DNA of 64,000 bases from Candidatus Geothermarchaeum rappei (lineage in GTDB: Archaea; Thermoproteota; Nitrososphaeria; Geothermarchaeales; JDFR-13). The DNA lies in NCBI GenBank assembly GCA_002011085.2, contig MTMB02000001.1:229820-293819 (forward strand), read 5' to 3'. The notes under the pieces were generated by a model. It was given only the letters and a program-made list of their open reading frames with translations. It searched no databases and was not told the DNA's origin. A program made the position numbers and the translations under genes. This document shows, one piece after another, positions 23,263-32,774 of the stretch. Numbering within the stretch: the stretch's first letter is position 1; each line of letters starts with the position of its first letter.

Positions 23263-24174
23263 TTGAAGACGGCTGTAGTCGGTGGCTTTACACTTGATAC
23301 CAATGAGTATAGGGGTGTTGTGAAGGAGGGTGTAGGCGGTCCTCCACACTATATATCAGGTGTCTTTATAGGCTCTGGAGTAGAGCTCCTCATATTCTCA
23401 ACAGTCGGGAGAGACTTTCCAAGGGATTACTTGGAGAGGCTGTGTAGCCATAGGGAGATAACGTGCCTCATCAATAGGGTTGACCATCCCAACATTAGGT
23501 TTAGAAACATCTATTTAGATGGGTATACCAGGATACAGTATGCAGAGTCACCTGGTTATATTGTTGAATTGGAGAGGGCGTCTAGTCTACTTAGGGATAC
23601 AAATTATATTATCGTGTCTCCCGTCTTGAACGAGGTGCCACTCGATATACTTCCATACCTAAAGAACCTTGGGAGGCTAGCCGTTGACCCCCAGGGATTT
23701 CTCAGGAGCCGTGGTGAAGATAATAGGGTTAGAATGGATAGGCTTGATATATCAGTCTTCGGCGACCCACATATTCTTAAGGCGTCTATCGACGAGCTCC
23801 CATTTATCGATGGGGGTATGGATATCCTAATGGGTAATAGGGATACCGGGATCGAGATGTTTATAGTCACGTTAGGTGAAGCAGGCTCAATAATTCATGT
23901 AGAGGGAGACCCCTATCATATACCCGCGTATCCCGTTGGAGAAGAATTTGATCCAACGGGTGCTGGAGACGTTTTTCTAGGCTCCTTGGTAATAGGATTA
24001 CTGACAGGCTACCATGGGATAGACGCGGCTGTATACGCAACTGCATATACATCTATATTCCTATCCAGTATAGAGTCTACACGTGACGAGATTAATAGGA
24101 GAATGGAGTTCATATGGAGGAGGGTTAGGAAGCTGGACTCTGGTGAGGCCGTTAAACTGGTTAGAAGCCCATGA
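23263..24174 (+). CDS. PfkB/ribokinase-family sugar kinase
   Basis: Ribokinase-fold kinase for a sugar, nucleoside or similar alcohol. The anion-hole motif is DPTGAGDVFLGSL near residue 228, with VTLGEAGSIIHVEG just before. GGFTLDTNEY at the N-terminus is the substrate-binding start; the family's usual DGN/GG signature is only partly visible. TTG at 23263 follows GGAGGT seven bases before. It is coupled to the PPC gene. The substrate is unknown; it lacks features pointing to adenosine, fructose or ribose in particular. Confidence 0.7.
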   Translation: MKTAVVGGFTLDTNEYRGVVKEGVGGPPHYISGVFIGSGVELLIFSTVGRDFPRDYLERLCSHREITCLINRVDHPNIRFRNIYLDGYTRIQYAESPGYIVELERASSLLRDTNYIIVSPVLNEVPLDILPYLKNLGRLAVDPQGFLRSRGEDNRVRMDRLDISVFGDPHILKASIDELPFIDGGMDILMGNRDTGIEMFIVTLGEAGSIIHVEGDPYHIPAYPVGEEFDPTGAGDVFLGSLVIGLLTGYHGIDAAVYATAYTSIFLSSIESTRDEINRRMEFIWRRVRKLDSGEAVKLVRSP

Positions 24175-24187
24175 CCAAAGGCTTCTC

Positions 24188-24463
24188 TTAATATATTATC
24201 CTAAAATCCCTGAACTCCCCTTTATAATCCTCCCAGTCGATCTTGACATCCTCCACGACAGCTAGGGGAGGCCCGCGGCGTAGGAGTTCAAGCATCTCAT
24301 CAACCTTATCCTTATCTCCCTCGATAACGGCCTCAACCCTGCCGTCTGGGAGATTCCTAATCCAACCCTTGATACCCAGTTCATCGGCCCACTCCTTTGC
24401 AGTTGACCGGAAGAAGACGCCCTGTACCCTGCCGGAGATAAATACGTGAGCCCTCACCTTCAT
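24188..24463 (-). CDS. acyP: Acylphosphatase
   Basis: Hydrolyses acyl phosphates. The signature VFISGRVQGVFFRSTAKEWADELGIKGW gives the catalytic Arg (R in FFRS) and GWIRNLPDGRVEAVIEG the Asn (N in IRNL). 91 residues, exactly family size. Monocistronic, minus strand, convergent with the PfkB kinase; upstream TATA-like AATTTAACA is AT-rich but not diagnostic. Confidence 0.9.
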   Translation of the reverse strand: MKVRAHVFISGRVQGVFFRSTAKEWADELGIKGWIRNLPDGRVEAVIEGDKDKVDEMLELLRRGPPLAVVEDVKIDWEDYKGEFRDFRIIY

Positions 24464-24544
24464 AGTGTCATCACAAATAATAATCTAATTTAACAATTTA
24501 ATTAAATATCTAATTTATCCATATAAAAATTATCATAATATGAG

Positions 24545-25456
24545 TCATCTAAGGGGTTCAGCGTCATATCCATAATTCCTAAGGTGCCCCGCTAATTTAT
24601 CGGCAAATCCAAACATCGTGTATACCTTCTTGGGCGACACCCTGTCGACGACCCTTATTAAGTCGTAGAAGTCGGCGTGGTCACTCAATGGAAACCCCTT
24701 TGTCCTACTCCTCACCATCCAGCCGGAGAGGGTTATCTGAATAGCCTTATATTTATCCGCTATATCCTTGGCTGATCTACTCGCCATGCTACTAATTAAT
24801 ATAAATGGCTGTGTCGGCTCCCCATCCCATTTAATACCGATGTTCTTTATCGCACCATGCGCCTCATATATCTTGTTATACCTGTATACACTGTGGGTGA
24901 CATAGGTATGTGGATACCAGTTTAGAACCTCGGATATTATCTGGGGCTTGCCCAGTGGATGAGCCTGTAAAATAATGTTCCTCCCCCTTAGGATATACCT
25001 CGATAAAGTGCCTAACAACTTATCTAGGATTTTGGGGAAATCCCCAAACCTATATCTGGTGTCGCCGTATGTAGCCTCTATAATGAGTATCTCCGCCTGA
25101 GGCGGTTTAAAGCCCTTTAGGAACAGCCTATCATATATATTTATGTCCCCCGTGTAGAGTATCTTCCCATCTATTAAGAAGGCTCTTGAGCCAAGTATAT
25201 GTCCTGAATCTATCATCTCAATATCCCTATACTTATCTTCATCAGCCTTTACATACCTACATCCACGTTCACGGGCCAGTGAGATGGTCTCGTCACTAGC
25301 TAATACCCTTATGTTACCCGCCTTGGGAAGATGGTCAGTATGTGCATGGCTAACCAGGTGTATATCCGCAGCTATATTTTTAGGCACCTTATCTATCGCA
25401 TATCTCTTTCCACCGTATTTCAGGAGCAGCCCTGAAGATGTTTTCCTAATCTCCAT
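24545..25456 (-). CDS. Metallo-beta-lactamase fold nuclease-like protein (SNM1/beta-CASP related)
   Basis: Zinc hydrolase core with HAHTDH (residues 37-42), a GSRAFL and YTGDINIYD strand, an IEATYGD motif, and a LSDHADF motif near residue 260 as in beta-CASP nucleases (motif C-like His). 303 residues, smaller than CPSF-type RNases and without the KH domains. Exonuclease on DNA or RNA is the usual activity of these small archaeal proteins, but the exact substrate is not evident. Monocistronic; divergent from the YchF-like GTPase. Confidence 0.75.
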   Translation of the reverse strand: MEIRKTSSGLLLKYGGKRYAIDKVPKNIAADIHLVSHAHTDHLPKAGNIRVLASDETISLARERGCRYVKADEDKYRDIEMIDSGHILGSRAFLIDGKILYTGDINIYDRLFLKGFKPPQAEILIIEATYGDTRYRFGDFPKILDKLLGTLSRYILRGRNIILQAHPLGKPQIISEVLNWYPHTYVTHSVYRYNKIYEAHGAIKNIGIKWDGEPTQPFILISSMASRSAKDIADKYKAIQITLSGWMVRSRTKGFPLSDHADFYDLIRVVDRVSPKKVYTMFGFADKLAGHLRNYGYDAEPLR

Positions 25457-25522
25457 TTCCCGTATTAATAATTATATCCCAGCATGTTCATATAGAAATT
25501 TGTGGAAAGAGGGTAGGTTGTG

Positions 25523-26740
25523 ATGGGTCTTATCCGAATAGGTATTATTGGGAAGACGAATACAGGTAAGACGACGTTTTTCAACGCCGCCACACTATTG
25601 AATGCAGAGGTCCAGCCATATCCATTCACCACTAAACAGCCGAATATAGGCGTCGCCCATGTATCATCGCCATGTGTATGCCGTGAATTCGGTGTCAAGT
25701 GCCAGCCTAGGAACAGCGTATGTATCAAGGGATGGCGTTTCCACCCGATTACACTCATTGACTTACCTGGTTTGATCAAGGGGGCTCACGAGGGCAAGGG
25801 ATTGGGTAACCAGTTCCTGACTGTTGCAGCACAGTCAGATGCACTTATACATCTCGTGGATGCATCTGGCAGCATCGATGCAGAGGGTAATATAGTTGAG
25901 ATTGGGCATGGTGATCCGGTCAGCGACTATTTTGATATTGAGGAGGAACTGGTTCTATGGTATCAGAAAATTATCGAGGGTAATAGGTTTAGCATTGAGA
26001 AGCATGAGAAGACGCTTGGTATCGTGGATGCATTCTACATGGTCTTATCCGGTATCAAGGTTACTAAGGAGCAGATTGAGAATGCATTGATTATAACGGG
26101 CTTGTTGGACAAGCCGTTTAAGGACTGGACTATGGAGGAGTCCAAGACATTCGCATATACAATCAGGGATATTTCTAAACCCACAATAGTCGTGGCGAAT
26201 AAAATTGATCTCGAGGGTGCTGAGAAGAACTATATCAGGCTTAGTAAGACACTGAAGGACGTCGTCGTCATACCGGCGAGCGCCGACTCCGAGTTGGCTT
26301 TGAGACGTGCCCAGCAGAAGGGCCTCGTTGAGTATGTGCCTGGAGATGAGGAGTTTAGGGTTGTTAAGCCTGATGCACTGACTAAGAAGCAGAAGAGGGC
26401 CCTGGAGTATATGGAGCGCTTCGTCTTTTCCAAGATCATGAGGACAGGTGTCCAGTTCGCTCTAAATGCATTGGTCTTTAAGGTAATGGGCTATAAATAC
26501 GTGTATCCAGTTGAGGATCCAGAGCATTTGAGTGATAAGAAGGGACGTGTACTTCCCGATGTATTCCTACTTCCTAGGCATGCTGACCTAAGAGACCTAG
26601 GTTTTGAGATACATAGTGAGATAGGTAAGAACCTGATCTACGGCGTAGACGTGAGGACAGGCCTCAAGCTTCCAAGAGACTATATTCTCCATGATAGGGA
26701 TGTCATCCACCTTGTGGTGGCAAAGCGAGGAGGGAAATGA
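25523..26740 (+). CDS. YchF/Obg-family GTP-binding protein
   Basis: Translation-factor-class P-loop NTPase with GKTNTGKTTFF (G1), a Cys-rich insertion (PCVCREFGVKCQPRNSVC, about 20 residues), LIDLPGLIKGAHEGKGLGNQFL (G3), NKIDL (G4) and a C-terminal TGS domain. The G4 NKID suits guanine. YchF and archaeal relatives act with the ribosome. About 405 residues. ATG at 25523 follows GTAGGTTGTG; GTG at 25520 is equally possible. Its stop overlaps the start of the deacetylase gene by 4 bases. Confidence 0.85.
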   Translation: MGLIRIGIIGKTNTGKTTFFNAATLLNAEVQPYPFTTKQPNIGVAHVSSPCVCREFGVKCQPRNSVCIKGWRFHPITLIDLPGLIKGAHEGKGLGNQFLTVAAQSDALIHLVDASGSIDAEGNIVEIGHGDPVSDYFDIEEELVLWYQKIIEGNRFSIEKHEKTLGIVDAFYMVLSGIKVTKEQIENALIITGLLDKPFKDWTMEESKTFAYTIRDISKPTIVVANKIDLEGAEKNYIRLSKTLKDVVVIPASADSELALRRAQQKGLVEYVPGDEEFRVVKPDALTKKQKRALEYMERFVFSKIMRTGVQFALNALVFKVMGYKYVYPVEDPEHLSDKKGRVLPDVFLLPRHADLRDLGFEIHSEIGKNLIYGVDVRTGLKLPRDYILHDRDVIHLVVAKRGGK

Positions 26741-27681
26741 AGACCCTCCTTTTTATGGATGACCTCCTCTTTAAATATGGCTTTCCAAATCATCCTCTAA
26801 CTCCCCTCAGATACGAATACTTCCGAGAATACCTTAGTGAATCCGGTTTATTGGATAATCCCGACCTAGTCACGGCCTCTTCATCGGTTGCAGATGAGTC
26901 TCTAATCGCCTTGTTCCACACAAAGCCCTATATAGAGAGGGTTAAGGAGCTCTCTGAAGTCGGGTATGGTCTCTTGGATAGAGGCGATACCCCGGCATAT
27001 AAGGGTGTGTATGAAGTCGCCGCCTCAAGTGTATACGCGACTGTGGAGGCGGTTAAGAGGGTTGTGGAGGGTGATTATCTATTTGCCCTAAACCTAGCTG
27101 GAGGCTGGCACCATGCCATGAGGAGCTCCGCCGGCGGCTTCTGCGTATTCAACGATATAGGTGTGGCGATAGAGTATCTCAAGAAGTGGAAGTCTCCCGA
27201 TTATCGAATACTTTATATTGATATAGATGCTCATCATGGAGACGGAGTATATTATCCATTTGAATCAGATCCCCATGTCTATATCTTTGACATTCATGAG
27301 GACGGTAGATACCTATATCCAGGGACGGGCTTCGCCCATGAAGAGGGCAGCGGCCCGGCGAGGGGGACGAAGAAGAATATTCCACTACCACCGTACGCTG
27401 GTGATGAAGAGCTGCTTAAATATGTTGATATGGCGTGTTCATTTGCAAGGGATATAAATCCAAGTATCATCCTCTTACAGGGAGGGTTGGATGGCTTGGC
27501 TGGAGATCCATTGACACATCTTAATTACACTGTTGATGGATATATTAATTCGGTTAGGAAGATTTTGGAGACATGTCTCGACCTCGGCATAGGCCTGGTA
27601 TTTTTAGGCGGCGGGGGTTATCAGCCTAGAGTGGTGGCTAGGACTTGGGTAGATGTAATAAAATTAATGCTGAGCCTCTAG
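26737..27681 (+). CDS. Histone deacetylase family protein (AcuC/acetylpolyamine amidohydrolase)
   Basis: Zinc-dependent deacetylase. Catalytic His pair and metal ligands are all visible: GGWHHAMRSSAGGFCVFND, DIDAHHGDGVYY, QGGLDGLAGDPL and GGGGYQP (transition-state Tyr region). 314 residues, usual length. It shares an ATGA overlap with the GTPase gene, so both are on one transcript. In archaea targets may be Alba, acetyl-CoA synthetase or acetylated polyamines; the sequence does not tell. Alba lies at 41.4 kb in this window, but that is only suggestive. Confidence 0.85.
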   Translation: MKTLLFMDDLLFKYGFPNHPLTPLRYEYFREYLSESGLLDNPDLVTASSSVADESLIALFHTKPYIERVKELSEVGYGLLDRGDTPAYKGVYEVAASSVYATVEAVKRVVEGDYLFALNLAGGWHHAMRSSAGGFCVFNDIGVAIEYLKKWKSPDYRILYIDIDAHHGDGVYYPFESDPHVYIFDIHEDGRYLYPGTGFAHEEGSGPARGTKKNIPLPPYAGDEELLKYVDMACSFARDINPSIILLQGGLDGLAGDPLTHLNYTVDGYINSVRKILETCLDLGIGLVFLGGGGYQPRVVARTWVDVIKLMLSL

Positions 27682-28697
27682 TAATAGATGGTCGACCCGG
27701 CTTTTACAATGTATTTATAGCGAGATATACAAGGCTGAGGGTCCTATATGGATTCACGGAGCTGGAGGAGCGTTTCGTATCTCTACTCCCAATAATAGAC
27801 TTTATTATAGACTCGCCTGAGCTCTCCAGACACCTTAGTTTCATGGAGAAACTCGTGATAAACGACTTCTATAGGACACCGGCTATGACATTCGCCTTAG
27901 TAGGCTTCTACGATGAAGAGGCCAGTGGGTTCCTTGAGAAACTGGTGTCTAAGCCTGTGAAGATCCCATTTTCAACTACACAATGGTATGGTTGGGAGGC
28001 TGAACTCAAGCTCGTCGACTCCGATCCATATATGGACTTCATCTTCTCATACTCTAGATACATGCCGTCCACATATAGGCCTGAGGTTATAAACAGTAGG
28101 TTTAGGATGGTGGATCTCCCCCTATACTATTGTAATGCACCTGCATTCGGGGGCTGGACCCTGGTCAGGAGCCATAAGCATGGGAAGCACCTCGATAAAC
28201 CAATTCTCCTACCGCCAAACTTCTTTAACAGGGATGACCCTGCTTCTAAAACCCTTAGGAACCTACTCTTTCTAGGGGCTGAGGATACCGGGGGAGTTGA
28301 GCCGGGAACTGACCTGGGTGGCGAGGCCATCCAGTCCCGGTTGATTGACTTCGCTAAAAGATTTCCCTCTGACGAGATTATCCTACCACATTTCAGGCTA
28401 GAGGAGGATAAACTTAGATTCTGTTATATGGTCTTACGAAATGATGAGGTTGAGGTGGTTAAGGACTGGGTATATGAGTCTGAAGGCTTTGTAATAGACC
28501 CATTCAACCGCTATAGGGGGAGGAAATACAGGGTATATTTCTCGCTTTGGAACGCCCCATATTATAGGAAGGGTTTCTCACTTAAGATCAACCTGAACTT
28601 CATGGATTATCTGATGGCTTGGTCAAGGATGTATCTAGAGCTTAGATACGGGGGGAAACTAGTATATTCCTCCTCCTCTTCAATCGGGTTGAAATAA
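27645..28697 (+). CDS. Unknown protein in the GTPase-deacetylase operon
   Basis: A 350-residue protein of no family I recognise. It has many aromatic residues, no membrane helix and no obvious catalytic motif; DTGGVEPGTDLGGEA near residue 215 is the most striking loop. The first in-frame start is TTG at 27645, overlapping the deacetylase by 37 bases; no nearer ATG or GTG is available. Polar, ends in a serine-rich SSSSSIGLK. Coupling to acuC suggests a joint task, unproved. Confidence 0.45.
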   Translation: MGRCNKINAEPLVIDGRPGFYNVFIARYTRLRVLYGFTELEERFVSLLPIIDFIIDSPELSRHLSFMEKLVINDFYRTPAMTFALVGFYDEEASGFLEKLVSKPVKIPFSTTQWYGWEAELKLVDSDPYMDFIFSYSRYMPSTYRPEVINSRFRMVDLPLYYCNAPAFGGWTLVRSHKHGKHLDKPILLPPNFFNRDDPASKTLRNLLFLGAEDTGGVEPGTDLGGEAIQSRLIDFAKRFPSDEIILPHFRLEEDKLRFCYMVLRNDEVEVVKDWVYESEGFVIDPFNRYRGRKYRVYFSLWNAPYYRKGFSLKINLNFMDYLMAWSRMYLELRYGGKLVYSSSSSIGLK

Positions 28698-28710
28698 TGG
28701 TTGTATGCCA

Positions 28711-29496
28711 TTAAAGTGTTACTAGAGGACCGTTTCTCTTTAGATATCCTTCCTCGACATATCTCCTGACTTCCCTTACCAAGGCCTCTGATACACTGTT
28801 ATCCAATCCCTCCATGATCTCCCTGTCCGTCTTATTCCTACTTATACCATATAGAATTGCGTCGATAACCTCGTCATCCACTATACCGAGGCCTGTCTTG
28901 AACCTCATCCATGTCTCGGGCTCCCTAGCCCTCCTAATATAGGGCATTATATGTAGCTCCGCCGCAACCTTCCTAAGCTGGCTAGAGTATATTGTTGTTA
29001 GAGGTAGTAGATCCATCGTCTTAGTATAGATTGGGTTGAAGGCCCCGAGTAGCCACATAGTCTTATTCGTCTCCCCCAGTAGTAGGAGCCTATGTTTGTC
29101 GGAGATCTCCCTAAGTATAAGGGCGCTTAATGACTCCCTAATATCCTCTATATCGATATTCGTATATCCAGTCATATAGTTTTTAATCGTCTTTGTAATC
29201 GAGCCTATCTCAATATACTCATACCTAACCCGTAGATAATCTAGGAGCCTGTTTAAATCGGGGGGCATCCTGTATCTCCTGCTCTGGATAAAGTATACAG
29301 TCCTAATCTCATGTGGCCTAACGGCCTTTACAGCCAGCGTAGCCAAGACCATAGATGATACTGTATCTGTTACCCTGAATAATAGGCCGTCTCTACCACT
29401 CTCATTTAATGCATCACGAATATCCTTAACTATCTTGATTATCCACTGCTGAGGATTAACCATCCTGACTCTTCTCAATAGAGGTGATGTAGGCAT
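28711..29496 (-). CDS. NadE-like NAD+ synthetase homolog with a lost PP-loop
   Basis: The C-terminal two thirds match ammonia-dependent NAD+ synthetase: GETNKTMWLLGAF, MDLLPLTTIYSSQLRKVAAEL, then an Asp-rich GIVDDEVIDAILYGI end. But the ATP-pyrophosphatase loop, normally SGGxDS, reads TDTVSS (in FRVTDTVSSMVL near residue 42), so the adenylation site is destroyed. 261 residues, normal length. The ATG follows the stop of the nicotinate phosphoribosyltransferase gene without a gap, so both belong to one transcript. It may be a regulatory or structural paralog, with the active NadE elsewhere. Annotators would call it nadE; I doubt that activity. Confidence 0.65.
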   Translation of the reverse strand: MPTSPLLRRVRMVNPQQWIIKIVKDIRDALNESGRDGLLFRVTDTVSSMVLATLAVKAVRPHEIRTVYFIQSRRYRMPPDLNRLLDYLRVRYEYIEIGSITKTIKNYMTGYTNIDIEDIRESLSALILREISDKHRLLLLGETNKTMWLLGAFNPIYTKTMDLLPLTTIYSSQLRKVAAELHIMPYIRRAREPETWMRFKTGLGIVDDEVIDAILYGISRNKTDREIMEGLDNSVSEALVREVRRYVEEGYLKRNGPLVTL

Positions 29497-30714
29497 TTAT
29501 CCTCCCCACTCCAAATCCCGTATTTTCTCAAGCTGCTGGAGGACGTAGTTCTTGGTATCCTCGATACTGGGTATCTCGATGGCTATCCTACCCTTCTCAA
29601 CAACCTTCTTTATCAATGGCTCCATTTCTGCACCGCACTTGCCACACTTGACCTTCTCCTCACTATATGGCTTGATCAGGTATCGATAGCACTTGGGGCA
29701 TCTATATACCTGCTTTCTACCAGCTATCTTCCCTCTCTTTGCGATGGGCTTTCCCTCTTTCTCAACGATGTCGAGGGCTAGGTCTAAGGTCGGTGCATTG
29801 GATACACTCGTCCCTACACCGAATCCATCGGCGCCGGCCTCTATCATCTCCATTATATTCTCGTGATTCACACCGCCTGAGACAAGTATCTTAACATGTT
29901 TATATCCCCTCAGATCCAGCTCCCATCTAATCTCCCTAATTATCTCCCCTATATTTCCCCTCCTACTCTTAGGCGTGTCTATCCTCACCCCGAATAAATT
30001 GTCTCCAAGGGCTTCAGCCGCCATCAACGCCTCTATCTTCTCATCGTAGAACGTGTCTATCAACGCTATCCTCTTAACCTTTTTATCGATGTATTTGTCG
30101 AAGGCTTTCCACGCCTCTACTTGGTCACCAATTATTATTATGAGGGCATGTGGCATGGTGCCCTGAGGCTCTAAACCGAGTTTCTTCGCGCTTAATACGG
30201 ATGAAACCCCATCGAATCCACCAATATATGCAGCGTAGTCTATCATGGGAGTTATAGCTGGATGCATTCTCCTTGCTCCGAAGGATAATAGTGTCTTGTC
30301 CCAAGCCATGTATTTTAGGTGGGCTGCATATGTCGATATACCTGAGCTCTGGCATAGCAGGCCTAGTAATGGAGTCTCATATATGGCGAATTCTCCATAC
30401 TTACCTATTAAATACCCTATCGGCATCCTCCTACCCAATTCATCCACGGGCTTGAAAAGCGTCCCCTCAGGCATTATATAGAGGTCTGCATCCATCCCCT
30501 CCAACAGCCTAATGACCTCAAGTGTACCTGATAATATCCCCCATGTCCAGCCGAAGGGGAGTTTACCGGAGGTTATCTCCATCGCGACCTCCGTATTCAA
30601 CTTACCTACCTTCTTAAGTATCTCGACCGTACGTATGAAGTAGATGTCGGTTGTCTCACCATCCTTAATCTCCTTGCCCGTGGCTATAAAGAAGTCCCTT
30701 ATCTTCTTATCCAT
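29497..30714 (-). CDS. Nicotinate phosphoribosyltransferase with C-terminal zinc ribbon
   Basis: Converts nicotinate and PRPP to nicotinate mononucleotide in NAD salvage. TDIYFIRTVEIL near residue 24, YETPLLGLLCQSSG near 106, FGARRMHP near 143, DTFYDEK and VSGGVNHENI follow the archaeal type (Thermoplasma-like). A zinc ribbon CPKC/CGKC sits near residue 345-370. About 405 residues. The frame is open to GTG 30735, but the upstream TATA-like AATTATATACC suggests ATG 30714. It is first in the operon with the NadE-like gene. Confidence 0.8.
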   Translation of the reverse strand: MDKKIRDFFIATGKEIKDGETTDIYFIRTVEILKKVGKLNTEVAMEITSGKLPFGWTWGILSGTLEVIRLLEGMDADLYIMPEGTLFKPVDELGRRMPIGYLIGKYGEFAIYETPLLGLLCQSSGISTYAAHLKYMAWDKTLLSFGARRMHPAITPMIDYAAYIGGFDGVSSVLSAKKLGLEPQGTMPHALIIIIGDQVEAWKAFDKYIDKKVKRIALIDTFYDEKIEALMAAEALGDNLFGVRIDTPKSRRGNIGEIIREIRWELDLRGYKHVKILVSGGVNHENIMEMIEAGADGFGVGTSVSNAPTLDLALDIVEKEGKPIAKRGKIAGRKQVYRCPKCYRYLIKPYSEEKVKCGKCGAEMEPLIKKVVEKGRIAIEIPSIEDTKNYVLQQLEKIRDLEWGG

Positions 30715-30813
30715 GGTGATACGCCTCTCCAACACTAAATATCCAATTAGGTATATAATTTGATGTCTAGGGTGAGCCAGCCCTATTCAAACCCAGTGTT
30801 ACATATAATTATT

Positions 30814-32601
30814 TCATGCCACGTAATAATATTCTTTTTTCTCCTTCTGCTCCCTATCCAACCTACTGTTTGGCTTGTTGATACGAGGCCTCCCACTATG
30901 CCTATCCCGCCTCAATGTTATATCGACGTCCGACAAGAATCTATTCATCCCATCCCTCTTATGCATAGGCGGTGATGCATGTCCATTTACAGCCGGCTCA
31001 CCGTCGAAGACAATGATCCTATCGCTTATGGCATCTATAACGATTAGATCATGGTCGATAACTGCAGCAGGCTTCTTATTAAGCTTGATAAACCTGTTTA
31101 TAGCAAGGGCAACCTCAATCCTATCCTCAACGTCTATGAAGGCTGAGGGCTCGTCAAGTAGATAGAGGTCTGCATCCATCAAAAGCGTGGCGGCTACAAA
31201 GACCTTCTGAAGCTCACCACCCGATAGATTCTTCACTCTACGCTCAAGGAGGTTATAGATATTCAGGGGCTTTAGCAACGCGTCTACTGAGAACTCGGAT
31301 AAAGCCTTTGAACCCGCCTTCTCAATGAGGAAGTCCTGAACAGTCCCGTCATAGTCTGTGGATAGATACTGGGGTTTATACGCCAGTTTCTCAGGCTTAA
31401 TAAGTATCTCACCATCGTCGATAGGTATCTCACCAACCAGCATACGGAAGAAAGTCGTCTTTCCTATGGCGTTGGGACCTAGTATACCAACTACCTCCCC
31501 CTGCCTAATCTCTCCCTCCTCGATATAGACTTGGAACTTACCGAACTTCTTCCTCAATCCAGTATATTTCAACGCTGGATAGTCCTCGGGCTTATGGCTT
31601 AACGCTACAGTCGTGAATACAATTGGCTTCTCCCTAAACCTAATATTGTCAGCAGGTATGAAGCCGTCTAGGAATATATTTATACCCGTCCTAACGCTCT
31701 CGGTCCTGGTGAATATACCGTATGCGCCTGGAGTACCATATACCACGCTTATCACGTCGCTGAGGTAGTCTAGGAAGGCTAGGTCATGGTCGACTACAAC
31801 TACATACTTCTTCTTAGCAAGGTTCCTGATGAATCTAGCCACCTTCATCCTCTGATACACGTCATTATAGCTACTAGGCTCGTCCAGGAGATATACATCC
31901 GCTTCCTTAAGCCCAGCCGCGGCTATTGCAAGTCTCTGCATCTCCCCACCCGACAACTCCTTAACAGACTTGTTTAGAGCGTTTCTAAGGTCAAGGGCTT
32001 CTACAACCTCATCTACCTTACCGGTCTCATCCAGCTTTTTAAGGATGGTCTTTACCTTACCCTTGATTATCTTGGGGAGGAGATACACCTCCTGCGGCTT
32101 ATACGCTATCCTAAGCCTCCCGCTATAAAGGTCTTTGAAGTAGAAGTATAGCTGTTGCCCTCTATAGTATTCAATAACCTTATCAGTCGTAGCCTCCTTA
32201 TCATATTCTCCGAAGTTTGGTATTATCTTCCCGGCCAATATCTTGATGGCTGTAGACTTCCCCGTCCCATTCCTACCTATTATACCTAGCACCTGGTTCT
32301 TCTGAGGCATTGGAAGGCGGAATAGCCGGAATTCATTCAATCCATATTGGTGGACGATCTCCTCCTCAAGCTCCTGTGGAAGGTTTACTATTGTGATGGC
32401 TTCAAAAGGACATTTCTTTACACATATTCCACATCCAATACACAGGGCTTCATTGATAATCGGCTTACCATCTATAAACTCTACAGCGGGTATCCCCATC
32501 CTAACTGGGGGGCAGAACCTCTGACATTCATGTGTACATCTATCTGGGTTACACGACTCCCTATCTATCACAGCCACTCTAAGCACGATCTTCCTACCCA
32601 T
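30814..32601 (-). CDS. ABCE1/Rli1 ribosome recycling ATPase
   Basis: Splits ribosomes after termination. It has the N-terminal [4Fe-4S] domain (CNPDRCTHECQRFC, then CIGCGICVKKCPFEA), two ABC domains with GRNGTGKST and GPNAIGKTT Walker A motifs, two LSGGE signatures and Walker B DLYLLDEP/DVYLLDEP, and the hinge GSKALSE region. 595 residues, as expected. Acts in the cytoplasm with aRF1/Pelota and aIF6. It is a single-copy core gene; monocistronic here. Confidence 0.95.
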   Translation of the reverse strand: MGRKIVLRVAVIDRESCNPDRCTHECQRFCPPVRMGIPAVEFIDGKPIINEALCIGCGICVKKCPFEAITIVNLPQELEEEIVHQYGLNEFRLFRLPMPQKNQVLGIIGRNGTGKSTAIKILAGKIIPNFGEYDKEATTDKVIEYYRGQQLYFYFKDLYSGRLRIAYKPQEVYLLPKIIKGKVKTILKKLDETGKVDEVVEALDLRNALNKSVKELSGGEMQRLAIAAAGLKEADVYLLDEPSSYNDVYQRMKVARFIRNLAKKKYVVVVDHDLAFLDYLSDVISVVYGTPGAYGIFTRTESVRTGINIFLDGFIPADNIRFREKPIVFTTVALSHKPEDYPALKYTGLRKKFGKFQVYIEEGEIRQGEVVGILGPNAIGKTTFFRMLVGEIPIDDGEILIKPEKLAYKPQYLSTDYDGTVQDFLIEKAGSKALSEFSVDALLKPLNIYNLLERRVKNLSGGELQKVFVAATLLMDADLYLLDEPSAFIDVEDRIEVALAINRFIKLNKKPAAVIDHDLIVIDAISDRIIVFDGEPAVNGHASPPMHKRDGMNRFLSDVDITLRRDRHSGRPRINKPNSRLDREQKEKKEYYYVA

Positions 32602-32774
32602 CTTACATCCCCCCAGGGGATACCCCTTACATATTTTAAATGGTCATATAATTATTCAAGACTCCATCTAAATTATTATTATCATGCCCTACACACCTAT
32701 ATATCTACATTTGAGGAGGGATATGGTGGACTGTAATGTTAATATCCCCGAATTATTTAATACTATATTTTGGT

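Noticed and set aside
32347-32736. Plus-strand frame of 129 codons antisense to the start of ABCE1
   Set aside because: It is mostly a shadow of ABCE1 and has no ribosome site or family likeness.
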